In this document: piece by piece, positions 49,023 to 59,049 of the stretch
How positions within the stretch are numbered: position 1 is the stretch's first letter
Layout of the letters: the number at the start of each line of letters is the position of its first letter
Origin: Oceanimonas marisflavi
GTDB lineage: Bacteria > Pseudomonadota > Gammaproteobacteria > Enterobacterales > Aeromonadaceae
Direction: 5' to 3'
NCBI RefSeq assembly: GCF_003049725.1
Contig: NZ_QAGM01000003.1
Location: forward strand, 1-64,000
DNA: 64,000 nt
Notes under the pieces: model-generated
The model's database searches: none
The model's input: only the letters and a program-made list of their open reading frames with translations
What the model was told of the DNA's origin: nothing
Translations under genes and position numbers: made by a program

Positions 49023-50819
49023 TTACTTGTCCTTACCAACGTGCAGAATGGCGAGGAAGGCATCCTGCGGAATGTCCACCCGGCCCAGGGACTTCATTCG
49101 CTTTTTACCCTCTTTCTGCTTGGCCAGCAGCTTTTTCTTGCGGCTGACGTCACCGCCGTAACACTTGGCGGTCACGTCCTTGCGCAGGGCCTTGACCGTG
49201 CTGCGGGCGATAATCTGGTTGCCGATGGCCGCCTGAATGGCGATATCGAACATCTGCCGCGGAATAAGCTCGCGCATCTTCTCCACCAGCTGACGGCCCC
49301 GGAACTGGGCGTTGTCCTTGTGGGTGATGATCGCCAGGGCGTCGACCCGGTCGCCGTTGATCATGATGTCGAGACGCACCATGTCGGCGCCCTCAAAGCG
49401 CTTGAAGCCGTAATCCAGAGACGCATAGCCCCGGCTGGTGGACTTGAGCCGGTCAAAGAAGTCGAGCACCACTTCCGCCATGGGAATATCGTAGGTCAGC
49501 GCAACCTGATTGCCGTGGTAAACCATGTTGGTCTGCACGCCGCGCTTCTCGATACACAAGGTGATGACGTTGCCCAGGTATTCCTGAGGCACCAGAATGT
49601 GACACTCGGCGATGGGCTCGTGAATTTCTTCAATATTGTTCACCGCCGGCAGCTGGGACGGGCTGTCGATATAGATGACTTCACCGTCGGTCTTGACCAC
49701 TTCGTATACTACCGTGGGCGCCGTGGTGATCAGATCCAGATCGTATTCCCGCTCCAGACGCTCCTGAATGATCTCCATGTGCAGCATGCCGAGGAAGCCA
49801 CAACGGAAACCAAAGCCCAGCGCGTTGGAGGTTTCCGGCTCGTAGAACAATGAGGCGTCGTTCAGCGCCAGCTTGTCGAGCGCGTCACGGAAGGCTTCAT
49901 AGTCGTCGCTGGAGATGGGGAACAGGCCGGCATACACCTGGGGCTTGACCTTCTGGAAGCCGGGCAGCGCTTTTTCTGCACCGTGTTTGGCATGGGTCAG
50001 GGTATCCCCCACGGGCGCACCGTGAATGTCCTTGATGCCACACACCACCCAGCCCACTTCGCCGCAGTTGAGGCCGTCGGTGTCCTTTTGCTTGGGCGTA
50101 AAGATACCGATGCGATCCACGCCCCAGACCTGACCGGTGCTCATCACCTTGATCTTGTCGTTCTTCTTCAGGCTGCCGTGCTTGATGCGCACCAGCGACA
50201 CCACCCCCAGGTAGGAGTCGAACCAGGAGTCGATGATCAGCGCCTGCAGCGGCCCTTCCGGCTCACCCACGGGCGACGGAATCTTCTGAACTATGGTCTC
50301 CAGCACCTGATCCACGCCCAGGCCGGTCTTGGCAGAGCAGCGCACCGCATCGATGGCGTCGATGCCGACGATGTCTTCAATCTCTTCCGCCACCCGCTCC
50401 GGCTCGGCCTGGGGCAGGTCTATCTTGTTCAGTACCGGCACCACTTCCAGGTTCATGTCCAGCGCGGTGTAACAGTTGGCCAGAGTCTGTGCCTCAACCC
50501 CCTGACCGGCATCCACCACCAGCAGCGCCCCTTCGCAGGCGGCCAGCGAGCGGGATACCTCATAGGAGAAATCCACATGCCCGGGCGTGTCGATGAAGTT
50601 GAGCTGGTACTGGTTGCCGTCCTGCGCCTGGTAGTTCAGGGTCACACTCTGGGCCTTGATGGTAATGCCGCGCTCGCGCTCCAGATCCATGGAGTCGAGT
50701 ACCTGTTGCTGCATTTCCCTATCGGTGAGGCCGCCACATACCTGGATCAGGCGATCGGACAGGGTCGATTTGCCGTGGTCGATGTGAGCGATGACGGAGA
50801 AATTACGAATATGCTTCAT
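49023..50819 (-). CDS. lepA: Elongation factor 4 (LepA)
   Basis: Translational GTPase, EF-G-like, implicated in ribosome back-translocation or assembly. 598 residues. G1 [13 protein letters not shown] (about 11-23), G3 DTPGHVDF (about 77), G4 NKIDLP (about 131). C-terminal LepA domain ends [20 protein letters not shown], followed by HVGKDK. First of the lepA-lepB-rnc-era-recO-pdxJ group, 96 bp from rseC. Confidence 0.98.
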   Translation of the reverse strand: MKHIRNFSVIAHIDHGKSTLSDRLIQVCGGLTDREMQQQVLDSMDLERERGITIKAQSVTLNYQAQDGNQYQLNFIDTPGHVDFSYEVSRSLAACEGALLVVDAGQGVEAQTLANCYTALDMNLEVVPVLNKIDLPQAEPERVAEEIEDIVGIDAIDAVRCSAKTGLGVDQVLETIVQKIPSPVGEPEGPLQALIIDSWFDSYLGVVSLVRIKHGSLKKNDKIKVMSTGQVWGVDRIGIFTPKQKDTDGLNCGEVGWVVCGIKDIHGAPVGDTLTHAKHGAEKALPGFQKVKPQVYAGLFPISSDDYEAFRDALDKLALNDASLFYEPETSNALGFGFRCGFLGMLHMEIIQERLEREYDLDLITTAPTVVYEVVKTDGEVIYIDSPSQLPAVNNIEEIHEPIAECHILVPQEYLGNVITLCIEKRGVQTNMVYHGNQVALTYDIPMAEVVLDFFDRLKSTSRGYASLDYGFKRFEGADMVRLDIMINGDRVDALAIITHKDNAQFRGRQLVEKMRELIPRQMFDIAIQAAIGNQIIARSTVKALRKDVTAKCYGGDVSRKKKLLAKQKEGKKRMKSLGRVDIPQDAFLAILHVGKDK

Positions 50820-50915
50820 GATGCGATAAGGCGTCCGTAGTCAATGGCGACAATAAAGACGGGATTCTACCGGATTCGCGGCACAGTGACCAATCCTTAG
50901 TCTGCAGGGGCGGTA

Positions 50916-51362
50916 CTAATCTTCACTTCGGGCCAGCGGTATCAGGGCATCCAGTATCACCGGATGATCCTTTTTGCCTCTGTGGCGGGACAGCCGTGAT
51001 GCCAGACCAAAACCCAGCACTCCGCCGGCCAGCGCTCCCGCTATGCTGCCCCCATCCGCAAAGCCGGCCCAGCTTGCCAGCAGCCCGCCCGCCAGCAGGC
51101 ACAACAGCGGCAGCAGATACACCAGCAGGGCGCCGGTAATGAGACTGTGCTCGGGAATACCGATGCGTACCTGCTGGCCGGGTCTGAGCTCGAGACCGGT
51201 GGCGATCACAAACCGGTGATCCCGTCCGGGCAGCGCCTTTGACACCAGGCCGGTGCCACAGCTGCTGCTTTGCCGGCACTGGCCACAGGCCGATTTGCTG
51301 AAACAGCTGACTTCCACCGCTCCCGTGTGCACTGTGGTAACGGTGGCGATTTCTTCAATCAT
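50916..51362 (-). CDS. rseC: Sigma-E factor regulatory protein RseC
   Basis: Inner-membrane positive modulator of sigma-E; also tied to SoxR reduction. 148 residues. N-terminal Cys cluster CFSKSACGQCRQSSSCGTGL (about 20-39) may bind an iron-sulfur cluster; two membrane helices at about 78-96 and 102-121. Overlaps the rseB stop by 4 bp. Confidence 0.94.
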   Translation of the reverse strand: MIEEIATVTTVHTGAVEVSCFSKSACGQCRQSSSCGTGLVSKALPGRDHRFVIATGLELRPGQQVRIGIPEHSLITGALLVYLLPLLCLLAGGLLASWAGFADGGSIAGALAGGVLGFGLASRLSRHRGKKDHPVILDALIPLARSED

Positions 51363-52342
51363 TCTTTTGCCTCCACCGCCTCACTGGGCGCTATCGACTC
51401 GGCAATGCGGCGGGCGGTATCGGCGGGTACATCACCCACCACGGTCACTTCCACCCGCCCCGGACTGACCAGGCTGACCAGATGAGTCGCTCCCTGGCGC
51501 ACCAGCTGCTGACGGGATTCATTAACCTGCGACTCGGCCACATACACAGAGATATCAACCACACCGTTGGATGCCATCAGGTATTCTACCGGCTGTTCCG
51601 TCAGCGGCAGACGGTGGCGATTTTGAGTGCGGATCTCAAACCCTGCCGGCAGCCAGCCGGCCTGCCAGGTTGCCGGCGCCCCGGCCGCCGGCTGTGCATC
51701 GGCCAGTGGCATGGCCGGAGGCAGGTGAATATTCTGCAACTCCTGCAGCAAAGGCGCCGGTTGCTCACTGATGGACAGTGCCACCCCCATGCTCTGTGCC
51801 ACCAGTGACGCTTCATGATCCAGGGTGTCGAGGCGCAGCAACAGACCGCTCTGCTGATCCAGCCATAATACATAGCCATAGCAATGCTCGGCCTTTGGCA
51901 GCAGCCGTACCAGATTGGCGGTGCGCCCCAGTACCCGGCTGCGTCCGGCGATCACCGCCTCGTAATGCTCAAGCAGGTGTGTGAGCGGCAGATGCTGCAC
52001 ACGCGTGAACAGCCCTGGTAAACGGGCATTGCGCAGGGTGTAACCTTCGGAGCTGTAATCGAAGAAACTGGTTTCATCGTCCCGCTGCAGGAATTCCCGG
52101 GGACGACCATTCAGGTGCAGCAGGTGGGTCAGGGTCTGACCATCGAGGTGACCCCGGGTCAGTCTTTTGGGCTCGGGCTCACCGAGACCGGACTCGACCA
52201 GCGTCAGTTCGAAGTTGAGTTGATGATAGGCCTGCTGCATGTTTTTCAGCAGTGCCACAGGATCGGCTTCAACCGTGGCCCGGGCGGGCCACGCCATGAC
52301 CAGCAAAAATACCAGTGCCGTCCGCAATCCGTTCTGAATCAA
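51359..52342 (-). CDS. rseB: Sigma-E regulatory protein RseB
   Basis: Periplasmic protein that binds RseA and senses mislocalised lipopolysaccharide. 327 residues with a signal peptide (TALVFLLVMAWPARA, cleavage near 23), then a MucB/RseB fold (YHQLNFELTLVES..). The start is TTG at 52342, with GAGG upstream, because no ATG precedes the signal peptide. 12 bp after rseA, overlapping rseC. Confidence 0.94.
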   Translation of the reverse strand: MIQNGLRTALVFLLVMAWPARATVEADPVALLKNMQQAYHQLNFELTLVESGLGEPEPKRLTRGHLDGQTLTHLLHLNGRPREFLQRDDETSFFDYSSEGYTLRNARLPGLFTRVQHLPLTHLLEHYEAVIAGRSRVLGRTANLVRLLPKAEHCYGYVLWLDQQSGLLLRLDTLDHEASLVAQSMGVALSISEQPAPLLQELQNIHLPPAMPLADAQPAAGAPATWQAGWLPAGFEIRTQNRHRLPLTEQPVEYLMASNGVVDISVYVAESQVNESRQQLVRQGATHLVSLVSPGRVEVTVVGDVPADTARRIAESIAPSEAVEAKE

Positions 52343-52354
52343 GAAGCTGTCACC

Positions 52355-52927
52355 TCAGTCCTGACGCAGCCGTTGCTGCAGCTCATGATCCATCAGTACC
52401 GCATTGATGCGCCGTTCCTGTTCCAGCAACCGCTGCTCATTTACCCGCTGCGGCATATCAGCCTGATAGTTCAGGCTGACCGGCGCAACGCCACCACTCA
52501 TGGGCACGGTATTGAGCACCGGCGACTGGATGGCCGAAGGCTGACTGTATTGCTGTACGCCAAAAATCACCGCCGCCGACACCGAAGCGGCAATGGCAAA
52601 CTGACCGGCATGACGCAGGGCAGGCTTGAGCCGGCTGAAACCAAAGCGCGGCCGCACCACCTTTGCCGGCTCCCGGGCAACCGAAGCCGGCTCTGCGTTA
52701 CTGTCGTTAGCCGCAGTCAATGGGGCATCCTGCTCCAGCGCCGCCATAACACGGTCGCTCAGATCAAATGGCAGCCGCTCGGGCAGCTCGTTACGCAGGG
52801 CATCGCCGTACAGGTGATAGCGGCCAAAGGCGTCGGCCAGCTCCTTGTTGCCGGCAACGTCTTCCAGTAACACCCTGTCCTGAATTTCTCCGTCTACCAG
52901 TGCCGATATTTGCTCTTTGTTAGCCAT
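52355..52927 (-). CDS. rseA: Anti-sigma-E factor RseA
   Basis: Single-pass inner-membrane protein holding sigma-E until cut by DegS and RseP. 190 residues. Cytoplasmic anti-sigma domain begins MANKEQISALVDGEIQDRVL, with FGRYHLYGDALRNELPERL (about 34-52); membrane helix at about 112-128 (FAIAASVSAAVIFGVQQYS); periplasmic C-terminal part. Operon rpoE-rseA-rseB-rseC. Confidence 0.95.
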   Translation of the reverse strand: MANKEQISALVDGEIQDRVLLEDVAGNKELADAFGRYHLYGDALRNELPERLPFDLSDRVMAALEQDAPLTAANDSNAEPASVAREPAKVVRPRFGFSRLKPALRHAGQFAIAASVSAAVIFGVQQYSQPSAIQSPVLNTVPMSGGVAPVSLNYQADMPQRVNEQRLLEQERRINAVLMDHELQQRLRQD

Positions 52928-52940
52928 AACACTTCCCCGT

Positions 52941-53519
52941 TCAACTCCGAAGCAAGGGGGTTACCCGCTTGTCTATTGCTTCCCGAGCCCGAAAGATACG
53001 TGAACGCACGGTGCCTACCGGACAATCCATGACACTCGCAATGTCTTCGTAGCTCATTCCTTCCAGTTCCCGCAACGTAATCGCCGTTTTAAGATCGTCC
53101 GGCAGTCCGTCTATGGTGTCAAAAACGGCCCGGCGGATTTCTTCGGTCAGCATCAGATTTTCCGGTGAGGCCTGCTCCTTGAGCGCCTCGCCTCCGCCGT
53201 AATACTCGGCGTCTTCAATCTCCACGTCAGAACCAGGGGGGCGCCGCCGCTGCGACACCAGATGATTCTTGGCGGTGTTGACCGCAATGCGATACAGCCA
53301 GGTGAAAAAGGCACTTTCACCGCGAAAGCCGGGCAATGCCCGATAGGCCTTGATAAAGGCCTCCTGGGTCACATCGGGCACGTCTCCGGGGTTGGACACG
53401 TAACGGGACACCAGGTTCGCCACTTTGTACTGATATTTTTTCACCAGCAGGTTGTATGCATTCTTGTCACCCCGCTGAACCCGCTCGATCAATTGCTGAT
53501 CCGTCAAATTTTCGCTCAT
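52941..53519 (-). CDS. rpoE: RNA polymerase sigma-E factor
   Basis: ECF sigma factor for the envelope stress response. 192 residues from the ATG at 53519 (MSENLTDQQLIERVQRGDKN). Region 2 with YVSNPGDVPDVTQEAFIKAY (about 47-66) and region 4 with LPDDLKTAITLRELEGMSYE, then DIASVMDCPVGTVRSRIFRA. The longer frame to 53570 lacks family support. Auto-activation is likely from a sigma-E-type promoter upstream. Confidence 0.97.
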   Translation of the reverse strand: MSENLTDQQLIERVQRGDKNAYNLLVKKYQYKVANLVSRYVSNPGDVPDVTQEAFIKAYRALPGFRGESAFFTWLYRIAVNTAKNHLVSQRRRPPGSDVEIEDAEYYGGGEALKEQASPENLMLTEEIRRAVFDTIDGLPDDLKTAITLRELEGMSYEDIASVMDCPVGTVRSRIFRAREAIDKRVTPLLRS

Positions 53520-53582
53520 ACGAGCCGTGTAACCTCCGATTCTTCCGGTGCTCGACCACCAGCCCGTCACAAGCGTACCTTA

Positions 53583-53610
53583 ATGGACTCCAACGGCGGG
53601 AAAAAGTTCT
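53583..53610 (-). promoter_or_regulatory. Candidate sigma-E promoter of rpoE
   Basis: Minus strand AGAACTT (53604-53610), 15-bp spacer, GTCCAT (53583-53588), close to the GGAACTT / GTCtaA sigma-E consensus. About 60 nt of leader to the rpoE ATG. Autoregulation of rpoE from such a promoter is known in E. coli. Confidence 0.6.
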
Positions 53611-53700
53611 GAACTCATTTGGAAAAGCCAATTACGGCTGCGCAAAAGGGACGCATGGGATAACATGCAATGATTCTCCATTTCAAGCCAATGATACTTT

Positions 53701-55326
53701 ATGAAGGATCCTGTTGAATATCTCTGCGATGTACTCATCATTGGCAGCGGTGCCGCCGGCCTGTCTCTGGCGCTGAAACTGGCCAGTCATGCCCGTGTGC
53801 ATGTGCTGTGCAAAGGGCCGCTTGCCGAAGGCGCCACCCTGTATGCTCAGGGTGGCATTGCCGCCGTCTTTGATGAAACCGACAGCATCGAATCCCATGT
53901 GGCCGACACCCTGATCGCCGGCGCCGGCCTGTGCGATGAGCAGGTCGTGGAACTGACCGCCCGCAACGCCCCCGACGCCATTCGCTGGCTGATCGGACAG
54001 GGAGTACCCTTTGATACCGAAGAAACCGAACAGGGAGAGCCCAGCTATCACCTGACCCGGGAAGGCGGACACAGCCACAGACGCATTTTTCACGCCGCCG
54101 ATGCCACCGGCCGGGCGGTACAGACCACGCTGATCGAGCAGGTGAAGCGCCATCCCAACATTCATGTGCTGGAACGGGTCAACGCCCTGGATCTGATCAC
54201 CTCCGCCAAAGTCGGCCTGCCCGGCAACCGGGTGCTGGGCGCCTATGTCTGGAACCGCAACAAGGAGCGGGTGGAAACCGTGCGGGCCAAATTCGTGGCC
54301 ATGGCCACCGGCGGCGCCTCCAAGGTCTATCAGTACACCTCCAATCCGGATGTCAGCTCCGGCGATGGTATCGCCATGGCCTGGCGGGCCGGCTGCCGGG
54401 TGGCCAATATGGAGTTCAACCAGTTCCATCCCACCAGTCTGTATCATCCGGACGACAACAACTTTCTGCTGACCGAGGCTCTGCGCGGCGAAGGAGCTCA
54501 CCTGCTGCGCCCGGATGGCAGCCGCTTTATGCCCGACTTTGATGACCGTGGCGAGCTGGCGCCGCGGGACATAGTGGCCAGAGCCATCGACCACGAGATG
54601 AAACGCCTCGGCGCCGACTGCATGTACCTCGACATCAGCCACAAACCCGCCGATTTTATCATCAGGCACTTTCCCACCATTTATGAGCGCTGCCTGAAAG
54701 TGGGCATCGATATCACCAAACAGGCCATGCCGGTGGTGCCCGCCGCCCACTACACCTGTGGCGGCGTGATGGTCGACCACAAGGGCCGCACCGATATCGA
54801 CGGTCTCTATGCCATTGGCGAGGTGTCCTACACCGGTCTGCATGGCGCCAACCGCATGGCGTCAAACTCGCTGCTGGAGTGCATTGTGTTTGCCCGCGCC
54901 GCCGGCGAGCACATGCTGGCAAACCTGGCCACCACCCCTGAGCCGCCCATGTTGCCGCTGTGGGATGAAAGCAAGGTGACCGACTCCGACGAGGAAGTGG
55001 TGATCCACCATAACTGGCACGAGCTCAGGCTGTTTATGTGGGATTATGTGGGAATAGTGCGCTCCAACAAGCGGCTGGAGCGGGCCAAGCGCCGTATCGA
55101 GTTGCTGCAGCAGGAAATTCAGGAGTACTACGCCAACTTCCGGGTCAGCAACAACCTGCTGGAGCTGCGCAACCTGGTGCAGGTGGCGGAGCTGATTGTG
55201 CTGTCGGCCATGGAACGCAAGGAGTCCCGGGGACTGCATTACACCCTGGACTATCCGGACCAGCTCGACAACCCGCAGCCTACCGTACTCACTCCCGTCA
55301 ACTACTGCGGCCGTCAGCCGGGGTAA
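53701..55326 (+). CDS. nadB: L-aspartate oxidase
   Basis: Flavoenzyme making iminoaspartate, first step of de novo NAD synthesis. 541 residues. FAD-binding [14 protein letters not shown] (about 17-30), substrate-site segments [16 protein letters not shown] (about 49-64), [20 protein letters not shown] (about 118-137) and [20 protein letters not shown] (about 351-370). Divergent from rpoE, as in E. coli. Its last 13 bp overlap the convergent ygfX gene. Confidence 0.97.
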   Translation: MKDPVEYLCDVLIIGSGAAGLSLALKLASHARVHVLCKGPLAEGATLYAQGGIAAVFDETDSIESHVADTLIAGAGLCDEQVVELTARNAPDAIRWLIGQGVPFDTEETEQGEPSYHLTREGGHSHRRIFHAADATGRAVQTTLIEQVKRHPNIHVLERVNALDLITSAKVGLPGNRVLGAYVWNRNKERVETVRAKFVAMATGGASKVYQYTSNPDVSSGDGIAMAWRAGCRVANMEFNQFHPTSLYHPDDNNFLLTEALRGEGAHLLRPDGSRFMPDFDDRGELAPRDIVARAIDHEMKRLGADCMYLDISHKPADFIIRHFPTIYERCLKVGIDITKQAMPVVPAAHYTCGGVMVDHKGRTDIDGLYAIGEVSYTGLHGANRMASNSLLECIVFARAAGEHMLANLATTPEPPMLPLWDESKVTDSDEEVVIHHNWHELRLFMWDYVGIVRSNKRLERAKRRIELLQQEIQEYYANFRVSNNLLELRNLVQVAELIVLSAMERKESRGLHYTLDYPDQLDNPQPTVLTPVNYCGRQPG

Positions 55327-55697
55327 AGCAGTTGCCGTGCCAGGCGCCGGTACACGGCGTCGGGCACCGCATCCTGAAACAGCCACAGCGGTGGCCAGGG
55401 ATCGTCCTTCAGCACCAGCAGCAAAAAGCCGGGACCGGCCCGGCTGTAACGGGACAATTCGCCGCGGCGGCCGTTAAGGCTGAGCACGCCTTCATGAAAT
55501 TCGCCCTGCAGCCGGTAACGCCGGCTGCCACGCCACATCAGCACCACCGCCAGCAACCAGCCGGGGACAAGCCAGGGCAAACGGTCGGCACTCAGCAACA
55601 GCGAAGCGGGCAGCCATAACAGCAAGGCCAGCCCCAGCAGGTAGAGCTGGTGCAACCGTGAGGGCTCAGCGTTGATTGCGAATCTGGTTACGCTCAA
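55314..55697 (-). CDS. ygfX: YgfX/CptA-family inner-membrane protein
   Basis: 127 residues with two adjacent membrane helices (about 17-54) and a soluble C-terminal part. In E. coli YgfX (CptA) was reported as a toxin-like inhibitor of MreB and FtsZ paired with SdhE; that reading is disputed. It overlaps sdhE by 32 bp upstream and nadB by 13 bp downstream (tail to tail). Call rests on synteny and topology. Confidence 0.8.
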   Translation of the reverse strand: MSVTRFAINAEPSRLHQLYLLGLALLLWLPASLLLSADRLPWLVPGWLLAVVLMWRGSRRYRLQGEFHEGVLSLNGRRGELSRYSRAGPGFLLLVLKDDPWPPLWLFQDAVPDAVYRRLARQLLYPG

Positions 55698-55929
55698 GAA
55701 TGTAGCTCACCATGCTCTGCAGGGCCGCATCCTTTGAGCGGTCGTGGCCCATAAACCAGGCGAACAGATCCGGGTCATCACATTCCAGCAGGCGGCGGAA
55801 GGTCGCCTGCTGCGCCTCGTCAAGGGCATCGTATTCGTGCTCCACAAAAGGCGCGAGGATCACATCCAGCTCGAGCATGCCCCGGCGGCATGCCCAGATC
55901 AGGCGGGGTTTGTCAGTGCTAGTGAGCAT
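55666..55929 (-). CDS. sdhE: FAD assembly factor SdhE
   Basis: Promotes covalent FAD attachment to succinate dehydrogenase. 87 residues from the ATG at 55929 (MLTSTDKPRLIW); two earlier in-frame ATGs would add four or eight residues. Contains the functional RGxxE motif in CRRGMLELDVIL and FVEHEYDAL, then DDPDLFAWFMG. Operon with ygfX, divergent from ygfZ, as in E. coli. Confidence 0.94.
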   Translation of the reverse strand: MLTSTDKPRLIWACRRGMLELDVILAPFVEHEYDALDEAQQATFRRLLECDDPDLFAWFMGHDRSKDAALQSMVSYILERNQIRNQR

Positions 55930-56047
55930 GTCGGCTTCCATGTAACAAAACAAAGCTCATGGTATAAGGTCGAATGAGTACTGACAAATAACTTGGCCGT
56001 CTTTACCATAAGGGTCACATTTTAGGAATGAAACAGAGGGTATTCCC

Positions 56048-56950
56048 GTGTTTAGCATCGCCTCATCTCCCCAACTCTACCCGCTGACCGACAGGGCCGT
56101 GATCAGCCTGACCGGCGACGAGCGGGTCAAATACCTGCAGGGTCAGATTACCTGCGACGTGACCGCCCTCAACCCCGGTGACGCCAGTCCCGGTGGCCAC
56201 TGCGACAGCAAGGGCAAGCTGTGGGCATCCTTCTGGGTGGCCAACCAGGGTGAACAGCTGTTGCTGGTGCTGAACCGCTCGCTGGTGACCCGCCAGCTGC
56301 CGGAGCTGAAAAAATTTGGCGTCTTTTCCAAAGTGGATATCGATGATGCCAGCGAACGCTGGCAGGTCTGCGGTCTGGCCGGTGAAGGACTGTCTCACTG
56401 GCTCAGCCACGAGGTCGGCGACGGCAACCTGTGGCAGGGCGGTGTGATTATTCCGGTGGCCGCCGAGCATGCGCTGCTGGTGCTGCCCAAAGACGCCGCT
56501 CTGCCCGACCTGCCCCGGGGCAGCGAGCAGGAATGGCAGGGTCTGATGATCCAGGCCGGACTGCCGGACATGAGCGCCGAGCATCAGGGCGAATACATTC
56601 CCCAGATGCTCAACCTGCAGGCCATTGGCGGCATCAGCTTTAACAAGGGCTGCTACATGGGTCAGGAAACCGTGGCCCGGGCCAAGTATCGCGGTGCCAA
56701 CAAAAAGGCCATGTTTATTCTGGAAGGCGAAGCGGAAGCCGAGGTAACCGTCAACCAGGATCTGGAACTGCAGCTGGGCGACAACTGGCGCCGGGCCGGC
56801 ACCGTGCTGAGCCTGTGCCAGCAGGGCAACCATTGCCTGCTGACCAGTGTGCTCAACAAGGATCTCGACGCCGACACCGTACTGCGCATCAAGGATCAGC
56901 CCGGCAGCCGGCTGCGGCTGCGCGCCCTGCCCTATAAACTGACCGACTGA
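56048..56950 (+). CDS. ygfZ: Folate-binding protein YgfZ
   Basis: Tetrahydrofolate-dependent factor for iron-sulfur enzymes such as MiaB. 300 residues, aminomethyltransferase-like fold. The signature K-G-C-Y-x-G-Q-E is intact (NKGCYMGQETVARAKYRGA, about 199-217), and the N-terminus has DRAVISLTGDERVKYLQGQI. Start is GTG at 56048; the next ATG would remove the conserved N-terminus. Divergent from sdhE-ygfX. Confidence 0.95.
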   Translation: MFSIASSPQLYPLTDRAVISLTGDERVKYLQGQITCDVTALNPGDASPGGHCDSKGKLWASFWVANQGEQLLLVLNRSLVTRQLPELKKFGVFSKVDIDDASERWQVCGLAGEGLSHWLSHEVGDGNLWQGGVIIPVAAEHALLVLPKDAALPDLPRGSEQEWQGLMIQAGLPDMSAEHQGEYIPQMLNLQAIGGISFNKGCYMGQETVARAKYRGANKKAMFILEGEAEAEVTVNQDLELQLGDNWRRAGTVLSLCQQGNHCLLTSVLNKDLDADTVLRIKDQPGSRLRLRALPYKLTD

Positions 56951-57003
56951 GCCCTCCCCCGCCGGCAACGGCGGGGGGCTTTTCTCATTCGCAAGGATAC
57001 CGC

Positions 57004-57435
57004 ATGCGCACCACCAAAGATCGCATTCGCCACACCATCGGCTTTGAGCTGCTCGGTCTCGTTATCTTTACACCGCTGGCAAGCCTGGTGTTTGGCTTTG
57101 AACTTCATCTGATGGGCGTGCTGGCGGTCGCGGGGTCGCTGATTGCCACCGTCTGGAACTATCTTTACAACCTGCTGTTCGATCACGCCATGCTGAGATG
57201 GCGCGGGGATGTCCGCAAGACCACGCTGATCCGCGTGTTTCATGCCCTGCTGTTTGAAGGTGGTCTGCTGCTGCTGTTTTTGCCGATGATCGCCTGGTAT
57301 CTGGGCATCAGCCTGTGGGATGCTTTCGTGATGGACATTGCCATGGCAGCCTTCTACCTGGTGTACGCCTTTTTCTATAACCTGGCCTACGACCGCATTT
57401 TCCCCATTCCCAATCCCACCGCTCAGGGATCCTGA
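57004..57435 (+). CDS. PACE-family efflux transporter
   Basis: 143 residues, four membrane helices in two tandem bacterial transmembrane-pair repeats: RIRHTIGFELLGLVIFTPLA (about 7-26) with the conserved Glu15, and RVFHALLFEGGLLLLFLPMI (about 79-98) with a matching Glu. This is the AceI-type proteobacterial antimicrobial compound efflux family; members export chlorhexidine, acriflavine or short diamines. The substrate here is unknown. It shares a terminator with the convergent symporter gene. Confidence 0.92.
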   Translation: MRTTKDRIRHTIGFELLGLVIFTPLASLVFGFELHLMGVLAVAGSLIATVWNYLYNLLFDHAMLRWRGDVRKTTLIRVFHALLFEGGLLLLFLPMIAWYLGISLWDAFVMDIAMAAFYLVYAFFYNLAYDRIFPIPNPTAQGS

Positions 57436-57437
57436 TC

Positions 57438-57464
57438 AAAAAAACCGCCCGAGGGCGGTTTTTT
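57438..57464. terminator. Bidirectional terminator
   Basis: AAAAAAACCGCCC GA GGGCGGTTTTTT: a six-pair GC stem with an A-run on one side and a T-run on the other, between the convergent PACE and symporter genes. Confidence 0.9.
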
Positions 57465-57480
57465 CAACAAGAAGTGAATA

Positions 57481-58752
57481 TTACTTGCCGCGGGCCGGCT
57501 CTGCCTCGGTGTCATCGATGGTGTCGGGATTACCTTCCATCTTCGCCACTATGGTGTTGACGGCGGTATCGCCCACCACGTTGGACGAGGTACAGAACAT
57601 GTCGTTAATGCGGTCTACCGCCATGATGATGGCCATGGCCTCCACCGGCAGGCCCATCTGGTGCAGCAGTACACCGGCCATCACCACGGCGCCACCAGGT
57701 ACACCACCCACGCCTACCGACATCAGCAGCACGGTCACACCCACGGTCAGCAGATCGCCGGTGGGAATGGGCGTACCCGAGATATTGGCGGCAAAAATGG
57801 CGGCCAGGGTAATATAGATGGCAGAGCCGGACATATTGATGGTGGCACCCAGGGGCACACCAAAGCCGGCGATGGCCCGGGATACACCCAGCTTCTCGGT
57901 CAGGGTACGCATGGTCACCGGAATGGTGGCGTTGGAGCTGGCGGTGGACAGGGAGAACAACAGCTGCTCTTGAGTGGCCTTGCGGAACACGCCCGGCTTG
58001 ATACCGGTGGTCAGCCAGACCGCCAGCGGATACACCACCAGGATCCAGAACGCCAGCACCATCACCACCATGGCCACATAACCGGCCACCGACATCAGGG
58101 TATCCGCTTCCAGAGTCGCGCCCAGGCTAATCATCAGGGCGAACACACCGTAAGGCGCCAGGGTCATCACCAGACCCACCAGCTTCATCATCACCTCGTT
58201 GGCCATGCGGAAGGCGCGGGCCGCCGGTGCCGCAGTGGCACCCAGGCCCTGAATGGCCAGGCCGGTAAGAATGGCCATAAAGATAATCTGCAGCATGTCG
58301 CCGGAAGCAAAGGCCTGTACCGGATTGCTGGGCACAATGTTCACCAGCATGGCCCCCAGATCCGGGGTTTCGGTGGTGGTCAGCTCCACCGCGCCGGTAG
58401 CACCGTGAGGCAGGGTGGCGCCCAGGCCGGGCTGGAAGATCACACCCACCAGAATGGCGGCGGCAATCGACAGCATGGTGTTGATGATATACAGGCCAAA
58501 GGTCTTGCTGCCCAGACGACCGAAGCTGGCGATATCCCGCAGCTCGCAGATGCCGGTGACGATGGAGATGTATACCAGAGGAACCACCATCAGCTTGATC
58601 AGTGACACAAACATGCCGCCCAGGCCTTCGGCCAGGCCGACCAGCCCGTCGTTAAGCAGGGATACATCCTTGAACAGGTACTGGATGGCGCTGCCGATCA
58701 GCAGGCCAACAAAAAGCCCGGTAAAGATCCGGGTGGAAAGAGAGCCTTTCAT
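57481..58752 (-). CDS. Dicarboxylate/amino acid:cation symporter
   Basis: Sodium- or proton-coupled importer of the DAACS (GltP/DctA) family, 423 residues from the ATG at 58752 (MKGSLSTRIF). Key elements: serine-rich hairpin STASSNATIPVTMRTL, cation-binding INMSGSAIYIT (NMDG-like, with Ser for Asp), hairpin 2 VGVGGVPGGAVVM, and DRINDMFCTSSNVVGDTAVN in the last helix, where the Asp/Asn of the substrate site lie. The substrate (glutamate, succinate, another) cannot be told. A CRP-like site lies upstream. Confidence 0.92.
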   Translation of the reverse strand: MKGSLSTRIFTGLFVGLLIGSAIQYLFKDVSLLNDGLVGLAEGLGGMFVSLIKLMVVPLVYISIVTGICELRDIASFGRLGSKTFGLYIINTMLSIAAAILVGVIFQPGLGATLPHGATGAVELTTTETPDLGAMLVNIVPSNPVQAFASGDMLQIIFMAILTGLAIQGLGATAAPAARAFRMANEVMMKLVGLVMTLAPYGVFALMISLGATLEADTLMSVAGYVAMVVMVLAFWILVVYPLAVWLTTGIKPGVFRKATQEQLLFSLSTASSNATIPVTMRTLTEKLGVSRAIAGFGVPLGATINMSGSAIYITLAAIFAANISGTPIPTGDLLTVGVTVLLMSVGVGGVPGGAVVMAGVLLHQMGLPVEAMAIIMAVDRINDMFCTSSNVVGDTAVNTIVAKMEGNPDTIDDTEAEPARGK

Positions 58753-58895
58753 TTCTACATCCTCAGAAAAAGCCAAATCATTTATCTGCTATTTATTATT
58801 TTTGTAGATAAGTTAACCAGTCGTTCCGTAAGCGCCCGGATTTTACATTCAAAAAACAGGGCAGCAACCACAATGATCCACTTCATGCCCCTGCG

Positions 58896-58911
58896 CGTGA
58901 CAAAGATCACA
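58896..58911. promoter_or_regulatory. CRP-like binding site
   Basis: CGTGA-CAAAGA-TCACA matches the TGTGA-N6-TCACA consensus at nine of ten positions. It sits 144 bp upstream of the symporter start and about 125 bp upstream of the doeA -35, so it could serve either gene. Confidence 0.6.
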
Positions 58912-58917
58912 AAAACA

Positions 58918-58978
58918 AGCCTTGGTGAAATGGAGGGCTGCACAGGAAAGCCTACCCTCCCGACCCCTTTTCAAGGCT
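58918..58978. other. Nested stem structure in the symporter/doeA intergenic region
   Basis: Within the 333-bp gap 58777-59109. An outer helix (AGCCTTG 58918-58924 with CAAGGCT 58972-58978) encloses an inner one (GGAGG 58932-58936 with CCTCC 58956-58960, plus GCT/AGC). On the minus strand the outer stem is followed by TGTTTTTGTG, so it could be an attenuator or terminator in the symporter leader. No known riboswitch family is recognised. The rest of the gap holds a CRP-like site and a promoter and no gene. Confidence 0.45.
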
Positions 58979-59020
58979 CCCGGGCGGTGCCGAATAAAAG
59001 TGCTGGTATGGGGCTTCGGG

Positions 59021-59049
59021 TTGACACTGCAGCCGGGGCTGACTGTACT
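59021..59049 (+). promoter_or_regulatory. Sigma-70 promoter of doeA
   Basis: TTGACA (59021-59026), 17-bp spacer, TGTACT (59044-59049). Consensus -35 and a moderate -10; leader about 55 nt. Confidence 0.6.
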
